A stretch of 64,000 nt of DNA, taken from the NCBI RefSeq assembly GCF_000420825.1, contig NZ_ATVR01000007.1, positions 1 to 64,000 of the forward strand, given 5' to 3'. Below, piece by piece: positions 35,420 through 44,727 of this stretch. Source of the DNA: Butyrivibrio sp. AE2015. GTDB taxonomy: Bacteria > Bacillota > Clostridia > Lachnospirales > Lachnospiraceae. The notes beneath the pieces were generated by a model. The model saw nothing but the letters and a program-made list of their open reading frames with translations. It made no database searches and was not told the DNA's origin. Numbering within the stretch: position 1 is the first letter of the stretch; every line of letters begins with the position of its first letter. Position numbers and translations under genes: made by a program.

Positions 35420-37801
35420 ATGGGGTATATTAAAATTTCTAAAGTGTATGAAAAGTTAAAAAAAGCGGAGGAGTTTTTTTCTCCTGTAATAATGACTGCA
35501 GCCAGCGGATGGGGGAAAAGTGCTGCTGTTGAATATTATTATCGAAGGAAGAGCCCACTTACTTTATACTGCGAAAACGGAAAGCTTAATGAGATGCCAT
35601 CGCCGGATTCTATCAGAAAAAGCATCGTGATTATCGAGGATTTACAGAGGCTGTCTGATGAAGAATCCATATCATATCTTAGAAAACTTATCAGAACATC
35701 AGGTATACAGGTCATTATGCTAACAAGAGGGCAGGTTCCGGGATATCTTGCTGCGGAAAACATGGATCTTGGCTTCGTTCGCATTCAAGAGAAGGATTTT
35801 GCTTTTGGAGAGAAAGAAGTTGCAGAGTTTTTTGAGGATAGAGGAGTTGAGATCAGTCCTACGGATGCTTTACTTGTGGCTGAGGCTTCACATGGTTATG
35901 CCAGAGCGATATATAGTTATTCCATGAGGATGGAAGGCGGAGTCAGATATTCGGATGAGATGAAAATATCAGTTTGGCTTGATATGTATCTTTTATGGGA
36001 CGGGCAGATATTTAATCAAATTCCAAAAGAATTGGTTCGTTTTGCTATGAGTGTTTGTCAGTACGATTCGTTTACGCCTGAGATGGCTGAGTACCTGACA
36101 GGTAACACAGATATCTTTAAGGTTATAGAATACTGCAGACAAAACACTACGCAGCTGAGTATAGACAAGAACGGCAGTTATTGTATCAGACCTGAAGTAA
36201 GAGGCTACTATCGCTGGAAACAGAATCTTACCTGGTCTGCAGAAGAAAAAAATGAGAATTTCAGTAGGGCAGCATATTATTATGAGATGCATGGTGATAT
36301 TACCAATGCCCTTAAATTCTATAAGAAGTCCGGAGAAACCAGGCATGTAAAAGAACTTCTTATAAAAAATGCCAACACACATCCGGGAATCGGACACTAT
36401 GTTGAGACAAAAGACTATTATTTTGAGCTTCCTTTAGATGAATTCAAGAATTCACCGGTTTTAATTTCAGGGATGAGTATGTTGTATAGTCTTATTCTTT
36501 TACCGGAAAAGTCTGAAGAGTGGTACGACAAGCTGGTTGAACTATACCATGACAAAATGATAAGTAAGGAACTGAGAAAAGAAGCAAAAGCAAGAATTGC
36601 TTATCTGGATATAGGACTCCCTCACAGGGGAACCAAGGGAATACTTGGGATTATGAAAAACGTATTTACCATGTTGCAAAACGGCGATGTGGTTTTGCCT
36701 GAGTTTTCTGCTACTGGGAATATGCCATCTATCATGAATGGCGGACTTGATTTTTGTGAGTGGTCCAAAAATGATGTTCAGATAGCGAAGTTCATGGGAA
36801 AACCTGTATCGACGATACTTGGAGACTTTGGAAAGGGCTTGGTAACCTTGTGCCTTGCTGAAAGTGGATTTGAAAAAGGTACAATGTCAGCATACGAAGT
36901 TTTGACCAGATGCAGTGATGGCTTTGATGCTGCTACTCATGGTGGGAAGATAGAGATGTGCTTTGTTGCTGTTGGGATTCAGGTCAGACAGCATCTTATT
37001 GAGGGACAGTATCCATCTGCCAAGCGAATATTTGATTCATTTACGGAAAAGACAAAGCTTGAAGATGCAGATCAGCTTTCTGGAAATATTGCTGCATTTG
37101 GCACATGGTTATCTCTTTTTGCCGGATCAGGGGATTCAATAGATGAGTATATTAATAGCATTCCTGATGCGAAGGTGACTTTTAGTACTTTTGACAGATA
37201 CAGACAGATGATCAAACTTCGTTGTTATATCGCAGAGAATCGCCTTGAGGAGGCTTTTGATCTTACAAATTTCATGACCGGTTATTTCTGTTCTTATAAC
37301 AGAACTATGTACTGGATTGAAAATGAAATACTGAAGTCAATAATACTTTACCGATTAGGGGATTCTTATTGGAAAAAGGTTCTTCATGATGCGCTGAAAA
37401 AAGCCAGCGAATATCATTTTGTAAGGATGGTAGCAATCGAGGGGGCTGCGATTCTGCCACTTATAAAACAAATGCGTGAAGATGGAGGCTTGCGAGATAT
37501 TGAGGAGGAGTATGCTTACTGTGTTTATTATGAGTGTATAAAAGTGACTTCAAGTTTTCCTGATTATCTGAAGTTTATTCCAAGAGATAATGTATCTCTT
37601 ACAAACCGTGAATTTCAGGTTTTGTCACTTTTATGTGCCGGAATGCCTACAGATGATATCTGTAAGACACTGGGAATATCTTATGATGGACTAAAAAAGC
37701 ATAACAAAAATGTTTATCGAAAACTTGGTGTAAAGGGTAGAGCTGAGGCGGAAAGAAAAGCTTCTCAGCTCGGCCTGATACATCGGGGAGTAATTAGTTA
37801 G
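35420..37801 (+). CDS. MalT/LAL-type LuxR transcriptional regulator
   Basis: 793 aa from ATG 35420, with GGAGG 9 nt upstream; an earlier ATG at 35381 has no site. An N-terminal STAND-like ATPase has P-loop AASGWGKSA (about 25-33) and a Walker B-like IVIIEDLQRL. A long helical TPR-like middle (about 270-700) probably senses a ligand. A C-terminal LuxR helix-turn-helix contains SLTNREFQVLSLLCAG and ISYDGLKKHNKNVYRKLGV. Such proteins activate transcription on binding an inducer with ATP. The targets are unknown; the 88-aa gene starting 14 nt later and the permease beyond are the natural candidates. Confidence 0.9.
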   Translation: MGYIKISKVYEKLKKAEEFFSPVIMTAASGWGKSAAVEYYYRRKSPLTLYCENGKLNEMPSPDSIRKSIVIIEDLQRLSDEESISYLRKLIRTSGIQVIMLTRGQVPGYLAAENMDLGFVRIQEKDFAFGEKEVAEFFEDRGVEISPTDALLVAEASHGYARAIYSYSMRMEGGVRYSDEMKISVWLDMYLLWDGQIFNQIPKELVRFAMSVCQYDSFTPEMAEYLTGNTDIFKVIEYCRQNTTQLSIDKNGSYCIRPEVRGYYRWKQNLTWSAEEKNENFSRAAYYYEMHGDITNALKFYKKSGETRHVKELLIKNANTHPGIGHYVETKDYYFELPLDEFKNSPVLISGMSMLYSLILLPEKSEEWYDKLVELYHDKMISKELRKEAKARIAYLDIGLPHRGTKGILGIMKNVFTMLQNGDVVLPEFSATGNMPSIMNGGLDFCEWSKNDVQIAKFMGKPVSTILGDFGKGLVTLCLAESGFEKGTMSAYEVLTRCSDGFDAATHGGKIEMCFVAVGIQVRQHLIEGQYPSAKRIFDSFTEKTKLEDADQLSGNIAAFGTWLSLFAGSGDSIDEYINSIPDAKVTFSTFDRYRQMIKLRCYIAENRLEEAFDLTNFMTGYFCSYNRTMYWIENEILKSIILYRLGDSYWKKVLHDALKKASEYHFVRMVAIEGAAILPLIKQMREDGGLRDIEEEYAYCVYYECIKVTSSFPDYLKFIPRDNVSLTNREFQVLSLLCAGMPTDDICKTLGISYDGLKKHNKNVYRKLGVKGRAEAERKASQLGLIHRGVIS

Positions 37802-37815
37802 GAGGCACAACTAAA

Positions 37816-38082
37816 TTGAGGTGGAAGATAGGAACTGAGCTGTTGCGTGATTGTGGGTTATGGGTCTGCCTTCGTGACAAAAGAAAAAGAATTAAAAAAG
37901 AGGATATAGAGATTGTAAAACTGATGGAACAGGGAGTGGTAGATGATGACGAACTAATAAAAGCAGTTTCGAAGATTTCCGGAAGTGATGCGATCACTAC
38001 AGGCTTTAGATTGGCTCAATTCGTAGAGGATTATGGTGACTTTATAGCAGAAGCCCAAAAATCTTCAGTGTTTGGAATGTAA
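37816..38082 (+). CDS. Small protein of unknown function, partner of the LuxR gene
   Basis: 88 aa from TTG 37816, which has GGAGG (37801-37805) 10 nt upstream; that site overlaps the end of the regulator gene, so the genes are coupled. It has a basic N-terminal third, then an acidic helical region (EDIEIVKLMEQGVVDDDELIKAVSKI) and no membrane segment. I recognise no family. It might be a modulator of the regulator. Confidence 0.65.
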   Translation: MRWKIGTELLRDCGLWVCLRDKRKRIKKEDIEIVKLMEQGVVDDDELIKAVSKISGSDAITTGFRLAQFVEDYGDFIAEAQKSSVFGM

Positions 38083-38200
38083 GAATATTTATATTGAAAT
38101 ATAAAATGTTGCATATGCCGTTAAAAATAATGGTGACTTTTTGGATTTAATGTAGTAAAATAAAAACCTTGCTGTAAAGATATTATGGAGGTTTTACAAA

Positions 38201-39643
38201 ATGGATTCAAAACGTATGAAATGGACCACGTTAGCGTTCATGGCATTTTCAACCGTATGGGGTTTTGGAAATGTATTAAATGGTTTTCTTTATTTTAACG
38301 GCACACAGGTAATGTTCAGTTGGGTGCTTATGTTTGCACTTTACTTTGTGCCATATGCACTTATGGTTGGTGAGCTTGGCTCTGCTTTCAAAACATCAGG
38401 CGGCGGCGTAAGCTCATGGGTACTTAGCACAACAGGCCCTAAGGTTGCTTACTATGCAGGCTGGACTTATTGGGCTTGCCATATAACTTATATTGCTTCG
38501 AAGTCTTCAGGTGGTCTTAAGGCGCTTAGCTGGGCTGTTTACAGAAATGGTGAGAAATATGATTCATTCCCGACATTTGCTGTTCAGCTTGTTACACTTG
38601 CTGTTCTTTTGATTTTCTGTTACGTGGCTTCAAGAGGACTTAACCCTCTTAAAAAGCTTGCAACTCTTGCAGGAACAAGTATGTTTGTAATGTCTATTCT
38701 TTACATCATAATGATGTTCGCTGCACCAGCTATCAATCCACAGGGCGGTTTTGTATCACTTGACCTTAGTATTAAGAGCCTTATTCCTCAGTTTAATGTC
38801 AAGTATTTTACATCACTTTCAATACTTGTATTTGCTGTAGGTGGTTGCGAGAAGATTTCTCCTTATGTTAATAAGATTGATAATCCAAGTAAGGGCTTCC
38901 CAAGAGCTATGATAACGCTTGCTGGAATGGTTGTAGTTTGTGCTATGCTTGGAACAGTAGCAATGGGTATGATGTTTGATCCTGCAGAGATCAATGCTAG
39001 CGCAGACAGCTTTAATGCATATAACTCAAACGGAAGTTATTGGGCATTCCAGAAACTTGGTAATTACTATCACATTGGTGATACACTTCTTATCATTTAT
39101 GCTATTTGCAATGCAATCGGTCAGCTTTCAACTCTTGTTATCAGTATTGATGCACCTCTTCGTATGCTTCTTGACAATGAGGATGCAAGAGAGTTCATTC
39201 CTTCAAAGCTTCTTAAGAAGAATGATGCTGGCGCTTATGTAAATGGTATTAAGCTTGTAGCTTTATTGTCAGGAGCTATTATTCTTATCCAGTCATTTGT
39301 TCCTGGTGCAGCTGTGGTTCTTAAGCAGCTTACAAAGCTTAATTCAGTGTGCATGCCACTTCGTTATCTTTGGGTATTCTGGGCATATATCGCTCTTAGA
39401 AAGGCTGGAGATAAGTTTAAGCCTGAATATAGATTTGTTAAGAATCAGGGCGTAGCTCTATTCTTTGGAATATGGTGCTTTGGAGTAACAGCAGCAAGCT
39501 GCATACTTGGAATGTATGATGCAGATCCGTTTACATTTGCACTTAACGTTATTACACCACTTGTACTTACAGCTCTTGGAGTGATTCTTCCTATAATTGC
39601 CAAGAAAGAAAACAAAAATACAGCAGCAAATACAGCTGCATAA
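38201..39643 (+). CDS. APC superfamily amino-acid permease
   Basis: 480 aa with about 12 membrane segments. The first helix is FMAFSTVWGFGNVLNGFLYF, and the GELGSAFKTSGGGVSSW stretch matches the APC consensus with its glycine-rich TM1/TM2 region. It resembles the glutamate:GABA antiporter / YjeM-like branch; substrate is not assignable. GGAGG lies upstream of the ATG. It is monocistronic, ended by a strong terminator, and lies behind the LuxR regulator and its small partner. Confidence 0.88.
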   Translation: MDSKRMKWTTLAFMAFSTVWGFGNVLNGFLYFNGTQVMFSWVLMFALYFVPYALMVGELGSAFKTSGGGVSSWVLSTTGPKVAYYAGWTYWACHITYIASKSSGGLKALSWAVYRNGEKYDSFPTFAVQLVTLAVLLIFCYVASRGLNPLKKLATLAGTSMFVMSILYIIMMFAAPAINPQGGFVSLDLSIKSLIPQFNVKYFTSLSILVFAVGGCEKISPYVNKIDNPSKGFPRAMITLAGMVVVCAMLGTVAMGMMFDPAEINASADSFNAYNSNGSYWAFQKLGNYYHIGDTLLIIYAICNAIGQLSTLVISIDAPLRMLLDNEDAREFIPSKLLKKNDAGAYVNGIKLVALLSGAIILIQSFVPGAAVVLKQLTKLNSVCMPLRYLWVFWAYIALRKAGDKFKPEYRFVKNQGVALFFGIWCFGVTAASCILGMYDADPFTFALNVITPLVLTALGVILPIIAKKENKNTAANTAA

Positions 39644-39655
39644 TTAAAAAAATAG

Positions 39656-39700
39656 ATACTGCCAGGGTGCATGAATAATATGCCTTGGCAGTATTTTTTT
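39656..39700 (+). terminator. Terminator of the permease gene
   Basis: Outer stem ATACTGCCA / TGGCAGTAT (39656-39664 with 39686-39694), inner GCAT/ATGC, then seven T. Confidence 0.9.
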
Positions 39701-39771
39701 GCCATAATATATTTTTACTCGTATAAATAAGTGTATAATTAATTAGGATATAATTATGAGGAGGAACTACA

Positions 39772-40008
39772 ATGGCAGATAAAAGAAATATGATAAATGA
39801 TAGCGTTCTTGAAAATGTAAACGGTGGCGCAGGCGCAAGTTCTGCTGAGTTCAGGGCTAGAAGAAAAGAGTTTGATGATGCCTGGCTGGCTTTGAAGATG
39901 GAGGCGTGTGGTTTCTCTGGCATGAAAATGGCTGAACTATATGATGAATGGGAGTTTGCAGGGTATGCTCCGGATGCTGTAACCTTCCTTGCTACCAAAA
40001 AGGGTTAA
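39772..40008 (+). CDS. Double-glycine-leader peptide (bacteriocin- or signal-like)
   Basis: 78 aa. The N-terminus MINDSVLENVNGG|AGASS matches the double-glycine leader type (acidic, hydrophobic at -4/-7, GG at -2/-1) cleaved by C39 transporters. The mature part would be ~59 aa with one Cys and a helical, mixed-charge sequence. GAGGAGG lies upstream of the ATG. The GIY-YIG gene starts right at its stop codon. No C39-ABC exporter or immunity gene is near; the C39-like protein at 18.2 kb lacks a transporter part. It could be a bacteriocin, a signalling peptide or a RiPP precursor. Confidence 0.65.
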   Translation: MADKRNMINDSVLENVNGGAGASSAEFRARRKEFDDAWLALKMEACGFSGMKMAELYDEWEFAGYAPDAVTFLATKKG

Positions 40009-40251
40009 ATGGAATATTACTCATATATGGTCAGGTGCGCAGATGGCTCGTTTTATTGCGGGTACACCAATGACCTGGAAAAAAGAATAAAGACTCATAA
40101 TTCAGGTAAGGGGGCTAAGTATACCAGAGCCCGCTTACCTGTTGTTTTGGTGTATTATGAAACCTTCAAAACCAAGGAAGAAGCCATGAGCAGAGAGTGG
40201 CATTTAAAGCGCCTTACGCATTCCCAAAAGGAAAAAATGGCATGTAAATAA
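40009..40251 (+). CDS. GIY-YIG domain protein (UPF0213/YhbQ-like)
   Basis: 80 aa, the whole protein being a minimal GIY-YIG domain: [24 protein letters not shown] corresponds to GIY...YIG with its Arg, and Glu near [11 protein letters not shown] completes the site. Family members are thought to act on DNA or RNA, with unclear cellular role. It begins immediately after the stop of the peptide gene (TAAATG), so it is translationally coupled to it. Confidence 0.9.
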   Translation: MEYYSYMVRCADGSFYCGYTNDLEKRIKTHNSGKGAKYTRARLPVVLVYYETFKTKEEAMSREWHLKRLTHSQKEKMACK

Positions 40252-40285
40252 GTGTTGCAATTACAAATATATAGTTATAGAATAC

Positions 40286-40320
40286 AAGTGTACTAGTAAA
40301 CATAGTACACTTATTTTTTT
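40286..40320 (+). terminator. Terminator after the GIY-YIG gene
   Basis: Stem AAGTGTACT / AGTACACTT with loop AGTAAACAT, then ATTTTTTT. It separates the peptide/GIY-YIG unit from the transporter operon. Confidence 0.87.
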
Positions 40321-40358
40321 GTAACTAAATCTATATTGTTAAACAATGGGTGAAGAAA

Positions 40359-40751
40359 ATGAAGCTTATTGATTATCAAGATAGCAGACCAATCTATGAG
40401 CAGATAGTTGAGAATTTCAAGATGCAGATCTTTAAAGGTATTTTGCAACCGGATGATCAGATGCCATCTGTCAGAAGTCTGTCTATGGAGCTTTCTACAA
40501 ATCCTAATACTGTACAAAAGGCATATGCTGAACTTGAAAGGCAGGGATTTATCTATACTGTCAAGGGAAGAGGCAATTTTGTAAAAGACAGCACCGGCTT
40601 ACTTAAAGATAATAAAAAGGAAGAACTGATAAAAGCCGTTGTTGACCTATTTGTAGAGGCAAAAGAAATTGGAATACCACTAGAGGAACTTGTAGAGGAA
40701 ATAAAGCTAAGGCTTGGGGAGAATATGCAAAGCGGAGGAGAATTAACATGA
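40359..40751 (+). CDS. GntR-family regulator, YtrA type
   Basis: 130 aa from ATG 40359 (GTG 40350 is possible). It has a winged helix of the YtrA subgroup: RPIYEQIVENFKMQIFKG, then PSVRSLSMELSTNPNTVQKAY and the wing GFIYTVKGRGNFV, with a short C-terminal helical tail instead of a ligand domain. YtrA proteins repress ABC transporter operons that respond to envelope stress or peptide antibiotics. Its stop overlaps the ATPase gene start (ATGA). It is the likely autoregulator of the eight-gene operon. Confidence 0.9.
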   Translation: MKLIDYQDSRPIYEQIVENFKMQIFKGILQPDDQMPSVRSLSMELSTNPNTVQKAYAELERQGFIYTVKGRGNFVKDSTGLLKDNKKEELIKAVVDLFVEAKEIGIPLEELVEEIKLRLGENMQSGGELT

Positions 40752-41653
40752 TTGAGTTACTGGACCTGGATAAATCCTATGACGACATCAAAGCTGTCAA
40801 TCGTGTTTCACTGAGCATTATGGACGGCGAAGTATTCGGACTTGTAGGAACAAATGGGGCAGGAAAGAGTACTATTCTTAGAATAATCGCAGGAGTTATA
40901 CAGCCGGATCTTGGTATTGTATGTGTAGATAACAGGCCGGTGTATGACAATCCAGATGTAAAAAAAGATATCTTTTACATTTCTGATGATCAGTATTTTT
41001 TACCTAACAGTAGTCCTGAGGATATGGCAGAGTACTATGAGGGAATATATGAGAAGTTTGACAAACTTAGATTTTATAAGATGTGTAATGGTTTTGGACT
41101 TGATACAAAGCGTAAGATCAGTACTTTTTCAAAGGGAATGAAAAAACAGATCTCAATCCTGCTTGGTATATGTGCCGGAACCAAGTACCTTCTCTGCGAT
41201 GAGACCTTTGATGGCCTTGACCCGGTTGTAAGACAGGGAGTTAAGAGTTTGTTTGCGGCAGAGATGGAAGACAGGGGGCTTACACCGGTGATTGCATCTC
41301 ATAACTTAAGGGAGCTTGAGGATATCTGCGATCACGTAGGACTTCTCCATAAGGGCGGAGTGATACTCTCAGAAGATATCAGCGATATGAAGCTTAACAT
41401 GCAAAAAGTCCAGTGTGTCTTTAGTTCTGATGAGGATGAGAAAAATGCTCTTGAAGGATTAGATATTCTTTTACATGAAAAGAGGGGGCGTCTTCATACA
41501 ATTACTATGAGAGGCGAAAGAGAAGAGATTGAAGCGGCATTCAAACGTGGCAATCCAGTTTTCTTTGAGGTGCTCGCGCTATCATTAGAGGAGATATTTA
41601 TCAGTGAGACGGAGGTAGTTGGGTATGACATCAGGAAATTTATCCTTCAGTGA
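40748..41653 (+). CDS. ABC transporter ATPase (YtrB/BcrA-like)
   Basis: 301 aa. It has Walker A GTNGAGKST, a weak signature STFSKGMKKQ, Walker B YLLCDETFDGLDP and switch His in ASHNLRELEDI. A C-terminal ~90-residue extension follows the ATPase core. It resembles the ATPases paired with GntR-YtrA regulators, which energise export or removal of envelope-active compounds, with the next gene as membrane partner. It overlaps both neighbours. It does not look like a MalK-type ATPase (no typical regulatory OB domain). Confidence 0.92.
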   Translation: MIELLDLDKSYDDIKAVNRVSLSIMDGEVFGLVGTNGAGKSTILRIIAGVIQPDLGIVCVDNRPVYDNPDVKKDIFYISDDQYFLPNSSPEDMAEYYEGIYEKFDKLRFYKMCNGFGLDTKRKISTFSKGMKKQISILLGICAGTKYLLCDETFDGLDPVVRQGVKSLFAAEMEDRGLTPVIASHNLRELEDICDHVGLLHKGGVILSEDISDMKLNMQKVQCVFSSDEDEKNALEGLDILLHEKRGRLHTITMRGEREEIEAAFKRGNPVFFEVLALSLEEIFISETEVVGYDIRKFILQ

Positions 41654-43793
41654 AAAAATTAAGAATCAGAAAAAATATATTACAAGAACTCTTTGGACAG
41701 CTCTTGTAGCTCTTCCTTTTGTGGCAGGCTATTTTATTTTTGGTGTGATCCTGCTTGTTTCAAGGTGCATCAATTATGCTGCTATGTACGGACAGTCAGA
41801 TGTAGTTCTTAAGGCTGAAAAATGCAAAGCAGTTTCTATGGTAATGGGAATAAACAGCATTGCCTTTGGACTTGTGACATTGGTTGCGATTGCGTTTGCA
41901 TTTCAGGGTTTTTCCTATGTATTTAACCAAAGCCAGATGGATTTCTATCTTAGCCAGCCAACGACGAGATTTCAGAGGCTAAGGAAGAACTACGTTAATG
42001 CTTTTGTTACATTCCTTATTATCTTTGGCTTAGTTGAGCTTATAGCTTTTTTGATCGCCATAGGTATGGGAGCGGTAAATAATGCAGTTTTGTTCTCGGT
42101 ACTGATTGAGTTTTTGAGATCTGTAGTATTATTTCTTACAGTATATAATGTGACTGTACTTGCGATTATGCTCAGTGGAACAATGCTTTCAGCATTTCTT
42201 CTGACAGGCTTTTTTGCAATTGTTTCTGTAGCAATAGCTGCTGAAATAAGAGGGCTAAAAGAGATATTCTTTAAAACTTTTTCTTATTCGGAAGGTTTTG
42301 GCGCTATTTTGTCTCCCTTATATGACAGATTATATGCTTGGTATAAAACAACTTTTAATTATGATGATGTATTTTCTGCGAAAGCAGTTTTTGATTCTGC
42401 AAAAGGCAATTTGAGACTTGATATAGATACGCTTATTGTCGGAGTTATTGCTTTTATCTTTGTGATCATTTTCAGCAAGAAAAGAAAAGCTGAGATGGCG
42501 GGAAAAAGTTTTGTTTTCAGACCGTTTAGATGGTGTATTAAAGTACTGGTCAGCATTATGGTTGGAACTGCTGCAGGAATACTGGTCTACATGATGAACG
42601 ACTATGTATGGAATGATAAACTCTACATCATGATGTGCGTTATCATGCTGCTTGCCACAGCTTTAACCGGGTGCTTTATTGAGGTCATCCTTGATGCCAA
42701 TATCAGGAGATTTACTAAGGGCAAGCCTTCAACAATCATTGCGGTCTGCATGGTTCTTTTGATGTTTGTGATACTAAGAGGAGATCTTATTGGCTATGAT
42801 TCCTATGTCCCTGCACCTGAAAAGGTTGAGAGCTGTGCAATCCTTGAAGATGACTATAACTTCAATGTGTGGATCGGCCGAGGCGTGTTTGGAGATGGGT
42901 ACTGTGAAAAGCACATGCACATAACAGATGTTGACTCTTTTATCAAACTGGCATCTATCGGAATGGATGGAAGAAAAAACTATGATACGGACTCTTATTA
43001 TTCCAAGGGTTATGATCTCTCAATACTCTATAGGATGAAAGATGGCAGAAAAATATACAGAAGCATTTTTGTGCCATATGATACCGATGAAGCACTTATG
43101 GACAGTATTATTTCAAGTGAAGAGTATAAAAAAGGCCATTACATCTGCTTTGATGATGAGGCTATTAGAGAAATGACAGGTTCCAACGTGGGTAACAATA
43201 GTGTTTCTTACGTTTCTGCCGGTGGAAGGAAAAATGACGATACCATTACCTATTCTGAAATCAGTGATGCTTACAGGAAAGATATTTTAGAGAGTGCCAA
43301 TTATTCATACCTGAAATATAATCAGCCAATTGGTAGTTTGGAATTTTCCAGTAATGGGACTCATTATGTAAACGTTTCTGTTCCTGTTTATGAGAACAGT
43401 ACAAATCTGCTGAAACTTCTCAAAGACCATAACATCTATGTTGAGCCCAAGCTTACACCTGAGATGATAAGCAGCATAAGAGTTGATAATTATTATCCGG
43501 GTTATAACATTGATGATATTGATTCCGGCAAGCTCCTGCGTGATGAGGAAGTGATGACAACAAGTGCTACATACGATCCTGTAAAAAATAGCGAAGAAGT
43601 GTCAGAAATACTTCAAGATATCATTACTTCAGATTATAATGGAAATTGGTATGATTATAGTCAGAAAGACAATAAATTCAGTGTTGTAATAATGAGAAAG
43701 ACTGATGACAGCGATTATTATGGGAGTAATGGAGTATATTATTCATTTTTAAAGGGGAAAGTTCCTGAGTTTGTAGTTAAGGATACTGAGTAA
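41625..43793 (+). CDS. ABC-2-like permease with large extracytoplasmic region
   Basis: 722 aa from ATG 41625, with GGAGG (41611-41615) 9 nt upstream, inside the end of the ATPase gene. About eight hydrophobic segments lie in the first ~385 residues, then a ~335-residue soluble C-terminal region rich in Tyr, Asp and Ser that should be extracellular. It is the obvious membrane partner of the YtrB-like ATPase. The large ectodomain is unusual for YtrC/BcrB-type permeases. Its family cannot be named securely. Confidence 0.85.
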   Translation: MTSGNLSFSEKIKNQKKYITRTLWTALVALPFVAGYFIFGVILLVSRCINYAAMYGQSDVVLKAEKCKAVSMVMGINSIAFGLVTLVAIAFAFQGFSYVFNQSQMDFYLSQPTTRFQRLRKNYVNAFVTFLIIFGLVELIAFLIAIGMGAVNNAVLFSVLIEFLRSVVLFLTVYNVTVLAIMLSGTMLSAFLLTGFFAIVSVAIAAEIRGLKEIFFKTFSYSEGFGAILSPLYDRLYAWYKTTFNYDDVFSAKAVFDSAKGNLRLDIDTLIVGVIAFIFVIIFSKKRKAEMAGKSFVFRPFRWCIKVLVSIMVGTAAGILVYMMNDYVWNDKLYIMMCVIMLLATALTGCFIEVILDANIRRFTKGKPSTIIAVCMVLLMFVILRGDLIGYDSYVPAPEKVESCAILEDDYNFNVWIGRGVFGDGYCEKHMHITDVDSFIKLASIGMDGRKNYDTDSYYSKGYDLSILYRMKDGRKIYRSIFVPYDTDEALMDSIISSEEYKKGHYICFDDEAIREMTGSNVGNNSVSYVSAGGRKNDDTITYSEISDAYRKDILESANYSYLKYNQPIGSLEFSSNGTHYVNVSVPVYENSTNLLKLLKDHNIYVEPKLTPEMISSIRVDNYYPGYNIDDIDSGKLLRDEEVMTTSATYDPVKNSEEVSEILQDIITSDYNGNWYDYSQKDNKFSVVIMRKTDDSDYYGSNGVYYSFLKGKVPEFVVKDTE

Positions 43794-43797
43794 AGTT

Positions 43798-44721
43798 GTG
43801 TTTAAGTTTTGTGTTAGGGTGAGGAGAAAATTACAAAGATTATTCAAAGGGGAGCTTTCTTCAAATGAGCGAAAGAGCCTTGTATCATGGCTCTTTCTTG
43901 CTCCGTCATTATTGGGAGTTATGCTGTTTTTTGTGGCTCCCTTTGGAGTTGTTATCTATTATTCTTTGATAAATAATCCCATTCAAAAGAATTTTGTAGG
44001 TTTTGCTAATTATATAAACGTCTGGAACAATGGTGCCTTTAAGCTGGCGGGGATAAATACCTTCAAGTTTTCGCTTGTGGCAGTTCCCCTTGCGGTTTTA
44101 TTATCTCTCTTTTTAGCTGCAGTAATGGAAGCCAGGATACCCTTTAAAAGCTATTTCAGGTCATTCTTTTTAAGTCCTTTAATGGTTCCGACAGCATCTG
44201 TTGTTCTTATATGGCAGGTAATGTTTCACTATAACGGCCTTATAAATAATTTCACTGCTGTTTTTGGTGCAGACAAGGTTGACTGGCTTAAATCAGATAA
44301 GGCACAGGTTGTTATCATAGCTCTTTTCCTATGGAAAAATCTTGGCTATAACATGATCCTGTTTATGTCGGCCCTTGCGAGTATTCCCAAAGAGCTTTTA
44401 GAAGTGGCATCTCTAGAGAATGCATCCAAATTCCAGGTGTTCTGGCTTATAAAAGTGAGATATATGTCATCATCGATACTGTTTGTGACAATAATGTCCC
44501 TCATAAACTCTTTTAAGGTTTTCAGAGAGATATATCTTATGACGGGCGATTATCCGGTGGATTCGCTATATATGCTGCAACATTTTATGAACAATACATT
44601 TGCTTCTCTGGATTACCAAAAGCTATCTGCTGCAGCGATAATAATGTTTATAGTAGTAACGGGTCTTGTATACATCATGTATGCTGTTGAGAACTACTAC
44701 GGAAAGGATGTAGAAGGGTAA
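43798..44721 (+). CDS. MalF-type carbohydrate ABC permease
   Basis: 307 aa from GTG 43798, 4 nt after the previous stop; an internal GTG at 43819 is an alternative. Six membrane segments begin with LVSWLFLAPSLLGVMLFFVAPF, as in binding-protein-dependent sugar permeases. The EAA loop that docks the ATPase is present as EVASLENASKFQVFWLI. The partner is the MalG-like protein encoded 6 nt downstream. No MalK/MsmX-type ATPase is encoded here, so a shared one or the YtrB-like ATPase must drive it. Confidence 0.92.
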   Translation: MFKFCVRVRRKLQRLFKGELSSNERKSLVSWLFLAPSLLGVMLFFVAPFGVVIYYSLINNPIQKNFVGFANYINVWNNGAFKLAGINTFKFSLVAVPLAVLLSLFLAAVMEARIPFKSYFRSFFLSPLMVPTASVVLIWQVMFHYNGLINNFTAVFGADKVDWLKSDKAQVVIIALFLWKNLGYNMILFMSALASIPKELLEVASLENASKFQVFWLIKVRYMSSSILFVTIMSLINSFKVFREIYLMTGDYPVDSLYMLQHFMNNTFASLDYQKLSAAAIIMFIVVTGLVYIMYAVENYYGKDVEG

Positions 44722-44727
44722 GACAGC

